This document shows positions 32,232 through 42,185 of a stretch of 64,000 nt of DNA, one piece after another. Both the position numbers and the translations under genes were made by a program. The DNA lies in assembly GCF_020906515.1 (NCBI RefSeq), contig NC_085855.1, positions 1,798,001-1,862,000 of the forward strand. Reading direction: 5' to 3'. The stretch is from Vanrija pseudolonga (taxonomy: Eukaryota > Basidiomycota > Tremellomycetes > Trichosporonales > Trichosporonaceae). Numbering within the stretch: the stretch's first letter is position 1; the number at the start of each line of letters is the position of its first letter. The notes under the pieces were generated by a model, which was not told the DNA's origin, did not search any database, and worked only from the letters and a program-made list of their open reading frames with translations.

Positions 32232-33353
32232 CTAGGTTGAGGCGGCGTCGGCGTCGCGGTCCTCGCCAATGTTCGTTGTTCGGCCCTGAGGCGGGGCGGC
32301 CTCCTCCACCGCTGGTACGAGCTGGCACCGCTCGACGGCGACTTGCTCGGCTGTTCGGCCGCGCTCGTACTCTTCACGAGACACAAATGACAGCCTTTGA
32401 AGACAGGCGTCGAGGTACTCTTCTGGCACGTCGGCATGGTCCCCGACTTCTGCTTGAAGGTGCCGGCGGATACGATCGGTGACATAGTCCTCGAACCAGG
32501 GCTCGAGGTCTTCGCTCGCCTTGAACTCGAACCACCGGGGGTCGGCATCGCACAGTCCAACGAGAGTACACTCGACGCCGTTGATGCACGCCTCGGCAGC
32601 GTGATCCGCAAGCGTCATGGTCTGGAAGCTGCGCCAGCCCTGTTCGGCCGCCGTGGTAAGCCGAGTTGCGGCTCTCGAAGTTGGCGTGAAGAGGAGCACC
32701 AGCTCCTTGATCCCAGCGGTGTCGTAGTTGAGGACTGGGGACACGATGGGGCGCAGAGTGCTGACCCCACCCAGCTCGTAGAATGTGTTGATTACGACCC
32801 GCGAGAACTGCTTGTTCGACCACATGCCCGGTGTGTGGAGCTTGGAAGAGTTCGGGAAGGCGGTTTCCGCTACCCCAGCTTTCAGCACCAGCGTCGTGGC
32901 ATTGAACGGGATGCGGTACGGCATGGTGTTGACGCCAACTCGTCGAGGGAGCATGCGGACGATCTCCAAGCTGGTCAACCCTTGTGCAAGCTGACCATAA
33001 CACCAATCGGGGAGGGAGCTGCGGAGGTCGACGATCTCGGTGAGGCTGAGGACGTGTAGCAGCCGAGCGCGATCGGCTGGGCGACGAGAGCAAAAGTTGC
33101 ACTGTCTGAGTTCGTGTACGGGGAACACGGGAAGCTTGCCCTCATCCGGCGTTGAGATGGTGTACCCGATACAGTGAGACCGAGGCTTGTCGCCCTCCTC
33201 GGGCCGCGCGAGCACGACATGGCGGAACAGAACGCAGTCGATCCTGCCGAGGAACGATTTGGACGTCGCCCTAAAGGCGAGGAGAGCCGAGTACGGCACG
33301 GCGTCGAGGATGGCGTCCATCAAGTGGGGGTAGGCTGAGGCGCTGATGGACAT
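32232..33353 (-). CDS. F-box-like protein (family member 3)
   Basis: Single exon, 373 residues. I start at MSISASAYPHLMDAILD because the box begins there; the open frame continues upstream but with no family sequence. Box: PHLMDAILDAVPYSALLAF, then RATSKSFLGRID and RHVVLARP. Cys-containing loop RQCNFCSRRPADRARLL at about 100-115. Later strand-like runs (ELVLLFTPTSR, CTLVGLCDADPRWF) match other members. Family C-terminal box is altered (FVSREEYERGRTAEQV, lacking the Gly-x-Glu). The tail is Ala/Glu/Asp-rich. Closest in the box to member 2, consistent with tandem duplication. Confidence 0.75.
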   Translation of the reverse strand: MSISASAYPHLMDAILDAVPYSALLAFRATSKSFLGRIDCVLFRHVVLARPEEGDKPRSHCIGYTISTPDEGKLPVFPVHELRQCNFCSRRPADRARLLHVLSLTEIVDLRSSLPDWCYGQLAQGLTSLEIVRMLPRRVGVNTMPYRIPFNATTLVLKAGVAETAFPNSSKLHTPGMWSNKQFSRVVINTFYELGGVSTLRPIVSPVLNYDTAGIKELVLLFTPTSRAATRLTTAAEQGWRSFQTMTLADHAAEACINGVECTLVGLCDADPRWFEFKASEDLEPWFEDYVTDRIRRHLQAEVGDHADVPEEYLDACLQRLSFVSREEYERGRTAEQVAVERCQLVPAVEEAAPPQGRTTNIGEDRDADAAST

Positions 33354-33795
33354 GGCAAGACGAGTCAAGATTGGACAAGCTGGTGAGTGGAAGTGAGAAG
33401 ATGGATTGTGAGAAAGGAGGATGTCGAGACAAGTACTGAGTATTCTCTTTCCCCCGCCGTGGATACCCCGCGCCGCCAGTAACTGCAGCTGATTCACTAA
33501 CGTCGGCTGATCTGAGGGCACCGCTGTAGTCTTGGATGCGTGGCGACGAGGTCATCGTGAGCCGCTGGCTATCTTGGGCCCCAGAGGCGTTGTTGGTCGA
33601 CTCGCGTCAATGAAGCAGAGCTTCTAGAGCTGCTGCCTTTCCACTCAAGCTCGGGCTCGACGCGTCAACCGCACCTCTCATCCTGATAACGGGCGTAACC
33701 TCGCATCTAATCTCTAATGTCTATATGCATACAAATGGCCACCGATCGACATGCGCCCCACCCAGCGCCCCACTGCCCGTCCCCTCAACCACCGC
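33354..33795. other. Intergenic region, no gene seen
   Basis: 440 bases: promoter of member 3 and 3' flank of member 4. No clear elements. Confidence 0.4.
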
Positions 33796-35242
33796 TCAGT
33801 AGTGGATAAGACCCACGGACGCGTTGCCAACCGTCGGGCGCACCGTGAGGAGGCTGAACTGCTCGGCATCCGTCTCGCCCTCGAACTTGGCCAGCGTCTT
33901 GAACGTGAGGCGATCGAGGAGCTCGATGGGCTCGAGGCTCTCGGTGGCCCAGTCGTTGGGGGCGCTGTCACGCAGCTCCACGAGCAGGCGGAACACGTCC
34001 TCGCGCACCTCCACCTCCATGTCCACGTCCCAGTGCGTGTCTTCGTTCTCACGCGCCCATCCGCTCCACCACGTCTTGGGGACAAGTTCGAGGCCGACGA
34101 CGGTCACCTTCACGCCTGGACGGCGGAGCTCGTTGGGCAGGTCGTGGATCAGCCACGTGAACCGCTCGAACGGCGGCTCGCCGTACACCCGCGCCGGAGT
34201 CTCGTCCCACCCGTCTTCCTGCGACGTCTCGTAGTCGCAGGGGATGGTCGGCGGCTCTCCTTGAGCTCCCGGGACCGCAGGCGTCGCCCTAAAGACGAGG
34301 GTGACGGTGCGTAACTTGTCCGACCAGTCCTTGAGCGCCCCGTAGCGACGGTCCATTGAGCGGGGTCGGCACGCCGTCTCGCCGCTCGTCCCGGACGGGT
34401 TGTAGTCCAGGATTGGCAGCGTCACTGGCGCCTTGGGGTGGACGGGGTGGAAGCTCACCACGGTCGTGACGTGGGCCGCCTGCGCGAGGTGGATCCTCTG
34501 GACTACGCTGGATCCGAAGAAGCCGCGCTTGACGTGGCCGGCAAACACGACAACGTTCCCCGCGGCGGGGATGAGGGCCTCCCTGGGCATGCTGCCGGAC
34601 GCGTCGGGGATGAGGCGGATGAGGTCGAGTGGCATGGTCCAGGGCGTGCTGTGCGCGTGCAGGCCTTGGAGGACGGGGTAAAGCCCGGGGTTGCGCTCCT
34701 CGAGGTTCCAGACGTCTCCGACGATGTCGACCACCTCGGCCTTGAGCAGGAAGCGCTCCCAGGTGCGCGCGACGACCTCCCACTCGCGCCCCAACTCGTC
34801 CCACGCCGCCGGAGCAAGGTCGTTGCTCTCGTCGTACACGGCGTCTGGGTAGCGCGCCGTCATCGTGTAGCCCGGCGTCGTGAGCTCGAGAGCGTGGCAA
34901 CTCTCCGTGGCGGGGACGGGGCCCCAGCCGTCGTTCGTGGTGAAACGGATGACGAGGTGGCTGGGGGAGACGGTCGCGGCGTGGTCGCGGGAGGCCTTGC
35001 TCACCGCACGCATGGTGACAGGGCTTCCTTCGACGATAGCTTCGGCAGCGTGGGGGAGGTAACCGTCGAACAAAAGGGCACCGACGGCGCTGCTCCCAGC
35101 GCCGACACCGGTGGTGGCGCGCGTCCGGAGGTTGGGGCGGCGGGTGGCAGGCTTCTTGGTGGCGTCGGCGCTGGTGGACGGTGTTAGCGCTTGCGTGCGT
35201 GTGTTGTCGAGTGACGACTTACTACGAGAGGATGGAAGCCAT
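33796..35242 (-). CDS. F-box-like protein, divergent (family member 4)
   Basis: Two exons, 35242-35223 and 35170-33796, about 464 residues; the donor GTAAGT and acceptor CACCAG split a Tyr codon. The start MASILS opens a 35-residue Arg/Thr/Gly-rich leader before a diverged box (LFDGYLPHAAEAIV, then MRAVSKASRDHAATV, HLVI). The central part has family-like strands (VVVFAGHVKRGFFG, TTVVSFHPVHP, VTLVFRATPAV, KVTVVGLELVP). The end FKTLAKFEGETDAEQF is a possible worn C-terminal box. This is the only member here whose first exon is split off before the box. Function unknown. Confidence 0.68.
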
Positions 35243-36208
35243 GGTGAGAGAGTAGGGGTGGGTGTTGGGTGGTTTGAAAGCTAGAGGTGCGTCAGCCGTG
35301 AGACGTGGCGTGGGGCACACTCACAACTTGTTGACGAGGGTTCCTCGGATAGCCGACAGCGAAGGAGAGTATGCGCTCTGTAGGGGGGTTAGCAATGAGC
35401 ACGGGGATCGGGAGCACACTTACGAGCGTACTCGAGTGAGAGAGGTATGGAGGGAAGCGTGGAGGAGAGAGTGGGCAGTTGAGACAAGTAATGTACTGTA
35501 GGTGGTGAGGCGGAAGAAGAGACAACGAGAGTGTTGCAGGCCGCATGCGTCTGCAGCAGTCTGATGCACTTCGCACCGGCTCCAAAGAGCCGCGAAACGC
35601 CGACTGCACGCTGCGTGTGGTAGAGACGGCGACGGGCAAGTCTCCACGCGGCGACGGCGAGGTGTGTGTGGCAGGGTAGTGGCACGGCCCCTCCTTTGGG
35701 CCTTCGTTCACACAAGTGGTAAGAAACAGACCCCGAGGGCGCAATCTGCGCCCTCGGCACAAGGCGCCAGATCAGAGGGCGGGGCCTGCCGACAGTCGGT
35801 CCCGTGGTCTGACGGTGTGTAGTTGCAGGCCTAAACGCCCTCTGTCGACACGGGGAAAGCTGGACAGAGAATGCGGTGGTGGCACCTCGTTTCGCAGCAA
35901 GTCCAAGCCTATTGTCCCACACAGTACTTGGCCAAACAATGCATTTCACCACTTATGCTGAAACGAGGACAACGACATACTGCGGGTTATGGGGAGCTCA
36001 AAGCTTCTACCCACTCGACAATAACGAAAGACAGAGAGAGGAGATGGGCTGGATGGGTGGTGGGGAGCTGAGGGTGAACGGAATGTAGTGGAGACAAAAC
36101 ACGTCAGAGGCGGCGAGGGTTGAATGCTGAGTTTGTGATGGGTACAGGGGCATGATGCTCAGATATTATCTTATTGTCCTTGAGCTGAAGCGGATGAGCA
36201 GCGCTCGC
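35243..36208. other. Intergenic region, no gene supported
   Basis: About 970 bases. Overlapping open frames on both strands at 35262-35950 have no start, splice or motif support and read as GC-driven shadows. Confidence 0.4.
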
Positions 36209-37411
36209 TCATACACGCTTCGTCGGCGGCGGGATGAAGCCACAACGGCAGTCGACAAAGCCGGAGGGCAGGAGGTACACCTCGGCCCCGTGGGTCGGCG
36301 CCAAGTGGTGGACGCACGCGCAGCGTGTGTCGCAGATGCTCCCAATGGCATCCTTGATCGTGTCCTCGTCCTCGGGGTTGCTGGCGATGTACGCCTTGAT
36401 GAGGGAGAGGCACGACTTCTTCCACGCGGGGCCGAAATGTGTGATGGTCGTGATGGCTTTGGCGACGGCGATCCTGCGGCTGAACTGGAGATCCTCGTGG
36501 TTGGTCTCTGGCTGGCTGTCGAGCATGCTCTTGAGCGAGGGGAGGGGGACGCGCACTGGAGTTGGCGTTCGGGCGTAGTTGGGGAACTGCGGTGAAGGCG
36601 ACAGCGATGGGGAAGCCTCACCACCAACGGGGTTGACCATGCGCCGAGCAGCCGGGTACTCTGGGCGCGGAGCGTGAAGCGTTGGGGGAGGAATGATGGC
36701 ACCAGTCGTGTGCCTCGCTGGGGTCGAAGTGCGGAAGGGGATAGGGATAGGAATGCACCTCGGTGCACGGAAGGGGATGGGGAGAGGGATACAGATCGGC
36801 TTGGGAGGAGTCGCTGGCACGCGCTCGTCGGGCTTCAGTGTCGGCGCTGGGTCACGGGGCGGGGTGATCGGTAAGAGTGAGTGAGGCGACGCATCACCGC
36901 ACCTGGGGGTCTGGGCATAGCGCTGGGTTGGAGACTTAAGGAAAGGGTCGAAAGGCGGGAAGGAGAACAGCTGGGGAGGTGTAGGCTGAGGGCTAGCAGC
37001 ACCCAGCACCTGTCGAGCCGCCTGGTATGGTGCCTCTGCTTGCTGTGACTCGCCGCGCGGGGCGCCTGTGCTAGCTGAAGCAAGGTCATGACGATGGGGA
37101 TCGTGTCTCGTGGGCGGCGGAACTGTCGCCGTGAATCGCTTGCGGGAAGCCCAAGCCGGTACAGGAGCCGGGGGCGGCGACACCTCGACGCTGGGACAGG
37201 TCAGTCATGTCGTCCCCGTCGATCGTTGCCTCACCTTGTGCTCATAGCCGGGGGAGTCATGTTAAGGGTAGCAAGCAGGTCTTCAAGACGCGGACTGGTG
37301 TCAGATCGTATCACACGAGCCCACTCACCGAGCGTTGGCCGCCGCCTGCCGGCTGCGCGGTGTGCGCGGGGGTGGCTGGTACCAGTGGGGCGCGGTGTCG
37401 AGGTAGGTCAT
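36209..37411 (-). CDS. Pro-rich protein with Cys/His-rich C-terminal domain, unknown
   Basis: Three exons (37411-37329, 37294-37235, 37190-36209) join in phase to about 374 residues, start MTYLDTAPHWYQPPP. Residues ~50-250 are Pro/Ser/Thr disorder with a run of PIPIPF-type repeats (PLPIPFRAPRCIPIPIPF). The last ~110 residues look folded and helical: RIAVAKAITTITHFGPAWK, then IKAYIASNPEDEDTIKDA, then a Cys/His cluster CDTRCACVHHLAPTH and DCRCGF. The cluster could bind metal or form a short zinc site (C-x3-C-x-C-x-H-H ... C-x-C). I do not recognise the family. It is the last of twelve consecutive minus-strand genes. Confidence 0.68.
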
Positions 37412-37958
37412 GCTTGGCGCTTGCTGTAGTCAAGCGCGTTGGATACTGTGAATGTGTAGCTATGAGATGTAGTTGGACAAGTGAGAGATGTGGTTGGAAG
37501 AGCAAGTTAGATGCGCCGTGCACTACATAACACAAACACTGCCACTTTGATGGTGGGCCACAACAAGGACGGAAGCAAGGCGGTGATGGCGATGAAATGG
37601 GCTTAGGCGGTCAGCCTCCACCCTGTGCATGTCACCAGTACAATGCATGTGTCGAGCCAACAATGGCAGAAGAGTCTGCATGGCTCATCAGTAGCCTGAA
37701 CTTGTGCACTGAGAGAGATGAGGTTACAGTGCGGTGGTCGGTGTGGCGGCCAGCGTGTGTGCGGCGTTGGGGGGGGGTGACGACATGGATGCTGCGGACG
37801 GCGTGTGTGGAAACGGACGTTACGGCGTGGCCATCTCCCCAGCTTCGCACCATGCCTCCCGACTCAACTGGGTACCAGAAGTGGGCGGTGGAGGGGGTAC
37901 AAGTACAGTGCGGCATGTCCTTCGCGAGTCTACACCACACTCCATCCATTCCAGCACA
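37412..37958. other. Divergent intergenic region
   Basis: About 550 bases between a minus-strand start (37411) and a plus-strand start (37959). This is the strand switch of the window, likely a two-way promoter. No further features. Confidence 0.45.
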
Positions 37959-38942
37959 ATGTCCGCCTCGGCCGCCGCTACCACCACCACCACCTCTCCA
38001 GCCGTCCTGCTGGACCACTCATGGTTCCCGGAGCTCATCGACAAAATAGCGGCCCATAGCACCCGCGAGACGCTGTACACGCTCCGCCGCGTCTCCCGCG
38101 GGCTCAAGGCCACGGCCGATACCCTCCTGTCGCACGACCTCGTGCTGGAGGGCGTCGGCGGCGTCATCCGCGCGAGCACCCCCAAACGTCCCCTCGAGCA
38201 GTGCTCCTCGGCTGACGGGTTCTCCGATCGTCTCCCGCTCCAGGGGGCGATTCCGCACCTTGTCGAGCACTCCAACACCCTCACGCTCGTCGGAATGGGC
38301 TTCTTCGACCCCCGTGCGGCGAACGACGTCGAGGCCGCCATCGGACACTCGCGCATCGCCAGGGTCGTCCTCTTCCCGGGAAAGTGCCACCGATACCACG
38401 ACCACGCGGTACCTGCGCCCCGCGCTACCGAGCTGGCCATCCACGCAGGCTTCTGTCCCCTCCGCGGCTCATTCTCGGGCCGCACCGCTCCTATTGGTGT
38501 GAGCTTCCCCAGAATCCTCGTGTCGCGCGCCGTCCGCACCGTCCGCCTCTGCGTCCGCGTGGCAACCCAGCCACACGACTCTGTTTTCTACGCCCCGCGT
38601 ATCGCGCTCCCCTTCCACTCGGCACACGAGACGGCGGATACCCGCCTCCACGTGGTGTTTGTCGACGGCGCCCCTACCCACGAGGCGGCGTTTCGGACAG
38701 TGTGGTTCAACCAGCACTGGCTGCACGACCTGGTGTACGCGTTTCGGGACAGCTCGGAGATCCAGCTTGTCGACTTCGCCAAGGCAGCTGGCTTGTTTAC
38801 GTATGATGCGCATGATACGGGCACGGTGAGCTTCTCGGAGGAGTTTCAGAGGGGATGGTTCCGGCACTTGCTCGATGTGCACGGGTGGTCCGTCGGCGAC
38901 GCGTTGAGGGACACAACCCTTAGGAGGGTCCGGTTTGCTTAG
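37959..38942 (+). CDS. F-box-like protein (family member 5)
   Basis: Single exon, 327 residues. Start MSASAAATTTTTSPAVLL chosen since the family box follows at once (DHSWFPELIDKIAAH, TLRRVSRGLKATADTLL, HDLVLEG); longer upstream frame has no family sequence. Central strands: NTLTLVGMGFFDP, RIARVVLFPGK, TVRLCVRVATQ, LHVVFVDGAPTH. The C-terminal box is missing; the protein ends GWSVGDALRDTTLRRVRFA. The box is nearer to the canonical F-box (LRRVSR) than in most members. SCF adaptor role inferred only. Confidence 0.75.
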   Translation: MSASAAATTTTTSPAVLLDHSWFPELIDKIAAHSTRETLYTLRRVSRGLKATADTLLSHDLVLEGVGGVIRASTPKRPLEQCSSADGFSDRLPLQGAIPHLVEHSNTLTLVGMGFFDPRAANDVEAAIGHSRIARVVLFPGKCHRYHDHAVPAPRATELAIHAGFCPLRGSFSGRTAPIGVSFPRILVSRAVRTVRLCVRVATQPHDSVFYAPRIALPFHSAHETADTRLHVVFVDGAPTHEAAFRTVWFNQHWLHDLVYAFRDSSEIQLVDFAKAAGLFTYDAHDTGTVSFSEEFQRGWFRHLLDVHGWSVGDALRDTTLRRVRFA

Positions 38943-39764
38943 CTGTCACATTAGGCATGAATTATAGTGCTTGGGTGGCCGCATTAGACGCGTACGACCA
39001 CCAGTCAAGTCGCAGACCTAATCGCCTCGTGTCGGGACTATTTGCTGGATTAATGTTTCTCTTGCAGCACTACACCTCGCCGTGGACCCATGCACGCACA
39101 CCCCACACGTCTCCACGCACTGGGAATAATTCCTAAAAATGGGTAGAGTGGGATAGAGGTGCGACGGTGTGAAGGAGTTGCGAGTGCGGTGCCATCAGCG
39201 GCGGCGGTGCGCACCGCGTCGTTGTTGTCGTGTTGTCGTGTTGTGCGCCTTTTGTCAATCCCAGACTGCGTCAGTCAACACCATCAATCTCTGATTTCTT
39301 TCAACCATCAGCTCATTGTCTACCCAAACGGTCTTAACCACCAACCACTCCCTCACTCGTCTCTTCTCTTTCCTCATAACCACTCTCACACCCCCCTCCA
39401 CACCACACTTTCGACCACCACACCACTCTCACCACCACAACACCCCCACCCACTCCCACCGACTCGACTCCTCATCAACCCAGCTGTGAGGTAGACCCCC
39501 TTGAGGAGCTTGCTGACACGATAGCCCTACTCCACTCTGGCGTTGCAGCGTTCTCCCCGAACACCTTGCCGCAGCCGCGCATACCGCGCGACTCCGTCAG
39601 TCCTCAGGCCACCTCTCCTTCCCCTCGGAGACCCGCCAGTCGGGCTCATCCATCCGTCGCTTCCGCCCTCCCGGAGTCGACCGATCACGAACCGTTCAGC
39701 AGCCGCTGTTCGCGATTCGTTCATCAGTCATCACGTTTCGTGCAACCCAACAGACGGGTTCAAC
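38943..39764. other. Intergenic: CT/CA-rich promoter and leader of member 6
   Basis: About 820 bases. From 39250 to 39480 the plus strand is almost purely C/T/A (for example CACACCCCCCTCCACACC), typical of fungal leaders near transcription starts. No gene seen. Confidence 0.5.
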
Positions 39765-40919
39765 ATGAGCCCCACCACCGCCGACGCCACCACCAACTCG
39801 ACTGCCGTCGAAGCGAGCACTTCCTCCGCTACTACAGCCACCGCCGACCCCAACACAATCAACTACGGGGGGATTGTAAGCGACCCCGACTTCTTCCCCT
39901 TGGTCGCGTGCCACTTTAACAACAAGGACACGCACACGCTTCGCCTCGTGTCCAAGTCGTTCCTCGACGCAGTGGACAAATTTGTGCCAGATGCCGGCGA
40001 CAAATGCTGGTTCAAGGTCATGAGGCCCTTCAATTCCAACTACCCCGCCAGCTTCCCTGCCATCGTCCCGGACGACGGGGGACGTGTGCAGTTTCTCCCG
40101 CGCGACAAGAACAATGATGAGTGGAATCAACGGTATCTGGCCCGGACCGCCCGGGCGCTCCGCAACGTCCGCGAACTCAAGTTTGAGGGCTCGGCCGTTA
40201 TCCCCATCCCCATGATTGCGGCGATGTTCATGGCTGCTAAGATCTTTCCTCACCTCGACCACGTGGTGCTCTACCCCCTCATCACGGACAGGCGCCCCGA
40301 GGTCTACCAGACCCTCCTGGACGTCCTCTTCCGCGACCTGCCCACGCGCCCCGCCCCCAGCCTTGCCATTGTCGGTGGTATCGGGGCTCTCAACAACCCG
40401 ACGGGCCCGTTCGTGCCCAACCGCCACTCGCACAGCCCCATCGTAGTCCCGGCCTCGGTTCAGCGCCTCGACATCATCATTATGGGCTTCTGGGCGGACC
40501 TGTTCGACGACAGGGTGTATCCCCAGATCCTGTTCGCCGAGGGACAGAGGCCCAAGGAAGTCAACATTGACTTCCTCGGCCCCAAGTGTGGCGTCGGGCG
40601 ACAGGAGCGTGTCGAAAGTGTGGCGGCCATGAAGCGCTTCCTCGGAGTGACGGGCCGGTATGTCAACCACGACACCCGCCGCCGCGAGTGGCTCATCGAG
40701 CTGCTGGGTACCCTCGTTACATCCCAGCACCAGCACCACCCGAAGCGAGTCAAGATCATAGGCATCCAAGACCTCCGCTTTCCTCGCCCTGAATACCAGG
40801 TCAATCTTGACAACGAGGTCAGGTACATCATCCACGAAGTGGCTATCCGCTCCGCCACCGACGATGTCACCTTCGGCGAGATCAATGAACTCCTGCGCGG
40901 CTGGTGTTGGTATGAGTAG
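39765..40919 (+). CDS. F-box-like protein (family member 6)
   Basis: Single exon, 384 residues. Start MSPTTADATTNSTAVE lies after a CT-rich leader and precedes the box (VSDPDFFPLVACHFN, THTLRLVSKSFLDAVDKF). Ser/Thr/Ala leader of ~35 residues. Central segments: VRELKFEGSAVIPIPMI, HLDHVVLYPLIT, LDIIIMGFWADLF, VNIDFLGPKCG, VKIIGIQDLRFPRPEY. It ends EINELLRGWCWYE without the usual C-terminal box. In the open frame upstream (39543-39764) there is no family sequence. It is the longest single-exon member on the plus strand. Confidence 0.75.
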   Translation: MSPTTADATTNSTAVEASTSSATTATADPNTINYGGIVSDPDFFPLVACHFNNKDTHTLRLVSKSFLDAVDKFVPDAGDKCWFKVMRPFNSNYPASFPAIVPDDGGRVQFLPRDKNNDEWNQRYLARTARALRNVRELKFEGSAVIPIPMIAAMFMAAKIFPHLDHVVLYPLITDRRPEVYQTLLDVLFRDLPTRPAPSLAIVGGIGALNNPTGPFVPNRHSHSPIVVPASVQRLDIIIMGFWADLFDDRVYPQILFAEGQRPKEVNIDFLGPKCGVGRQERVESVAAMKRFLGVTGRYVNHDTRRREWLIELLGTLVTSQHQHHPKRVKIIGIQDLRFPRPEYQVNLDNEVRYIIHEVAIRSATDDVTFGEINELLRGWCWYE

Positions 40920-41562
40920 CCTGAGAGTGATGATGAGGGCGGCGATGAGGTCAAGCGTAGGTTGGCGTTAGGCAGAGAAGGACCTAAACTTCTGGTAGAA
41001 GGCTAGGGGTGAGCGAATCCATAGCGTAAGGGCGGGGGGCGGAAGGGGTGTCAAGGCATGCAACCGTTTCCGTATCTCCAACTGCCACACTCGCCACGCC
41101 GCGACTCATTGCCCGTCCATTTGGGACACCGACTTCGTCCCAGACAAATGCACGGCATCCCCGTCGACCTGTGTGTGAAGGGAGAAGGAGCGGATGATAT
41201 GAAGGGATCCGTCACGGCGGGCACACGCTCTCGCACCGGCGCACCGCATAGTCGACCCACACACGCCATCCAGGCATGCTTCTTCCCCCACAATCCACCG
41301 ACTCCCCACCGGCGCTCGCTCTCTCCCAACCCTCCACCGCACACTCTCCAACCACGCCTTCTCCTCCACAAGTCTCCCCGCCCCTCATCATTACCACTGA
41401 ACAGGGACCGTGGAGAACGGCCGCGAATTCCAGCCACAGCCAGCCACACCTCCTCAACGACCAGGACGAGGAGCTCGAACTCGCCGTCATCCCCCAAGCG
41501 AACCTTCACCCTTGTTTCGCTTCCTTGGACGTCGTGCCCCCGTTGCCTCAGTTCCAGGAGCC
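40920..41562. other. Intergenic region, CA/CT-rich near the right end
   Basis: About 640 bases. 41270-41400 is rich in CCACC/CTCC, as expected of a leader for the gene at 41563. Open frames on both strands lack support. Confidence 0.4.
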
Positions 41563-42052
41563 ATGGAGGACGCCGGAGTGCAGGGAGAGAGGCGGGGTGA
41601 GTCCGAGTCTCCTGGAAGAGCGCTGACGACCCCAGACAACATCGCCTGGGCCGAGGTCGGATTACGGGTGCTCGCGATCGTGTGGGTCTCAATGTTCGTC
41701 GTGACGCGTACGTGCTTCCCTTTCCTCCCTTTCACTCCGCTCACTCCATGTAGACGGTTACGCCGCTGTCGTGCTCTGGATGGGCGCCAAGCCAGCCATC
41801 AAGGCTTGCCTCTGGTGGCTCGCGACCCTCGCTTTCCACGCGTTCATCAGCTTCGTCTGGGTGGTGGTCGCGTTCGCCGACTTCGGGATGATGGTCGGCT
41901 TTGGCTTTATGCGCTGCGTGCTCTTCATCATCGTCATCATCCGGTGGCTCGACGATCCGATGTTTGGTACCGTGGTTCCGGCGCCGGTCTGTGACGTTCC
42001 GACGGCTGCGCTCCTGCTCGGCATGGAAGTGCACGGGCAATGCCTGGTTTAG
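41563..42052 (+). CDS. Small polytopic membrane protein, unknown
   Basis: Three exons (41563-41596, 41636-41707, 41754-42052) join in phase to about 134 residues; introns use GTGAGT...GCTGACGACCCCAG and GTACGT...TGTAG. Start MEDAGVQGERR. Hydrophobic segments: LRVLAIVWVSMFVVT, then ACLWWLATLAFHAFISFVW, then VVVAFADFGMMVGFGF and CVLFIIVIIRWL, so probably four transmembrane helices. The short tail carries two Cys (APVCDVP, HGQCLV). I know no family for it. It faces the MFS transporter 3'-to-3' with only 133 bases between stop codons. Too short for a one-frame ORF search to find. Confidence 0.6.
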
Positions 42053-42185
42053 ATGCTTCGTGGTGGGCAGCTTTGGACAATGCACCTGTGGCAACTTTTC
42101 CCACTCTGAGCAATGACATACTGACACTACTACTGAGATAAACCGAAGAAACACTAGAAACCGATTGATCAATCACGAGACCAGA

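Noticed and set aside
35292-35952. Overlapping minus-strand frames upstream of the unknown gene at 36209
   Set aside because: Low-complexity, inconsistent across frames, no motif.
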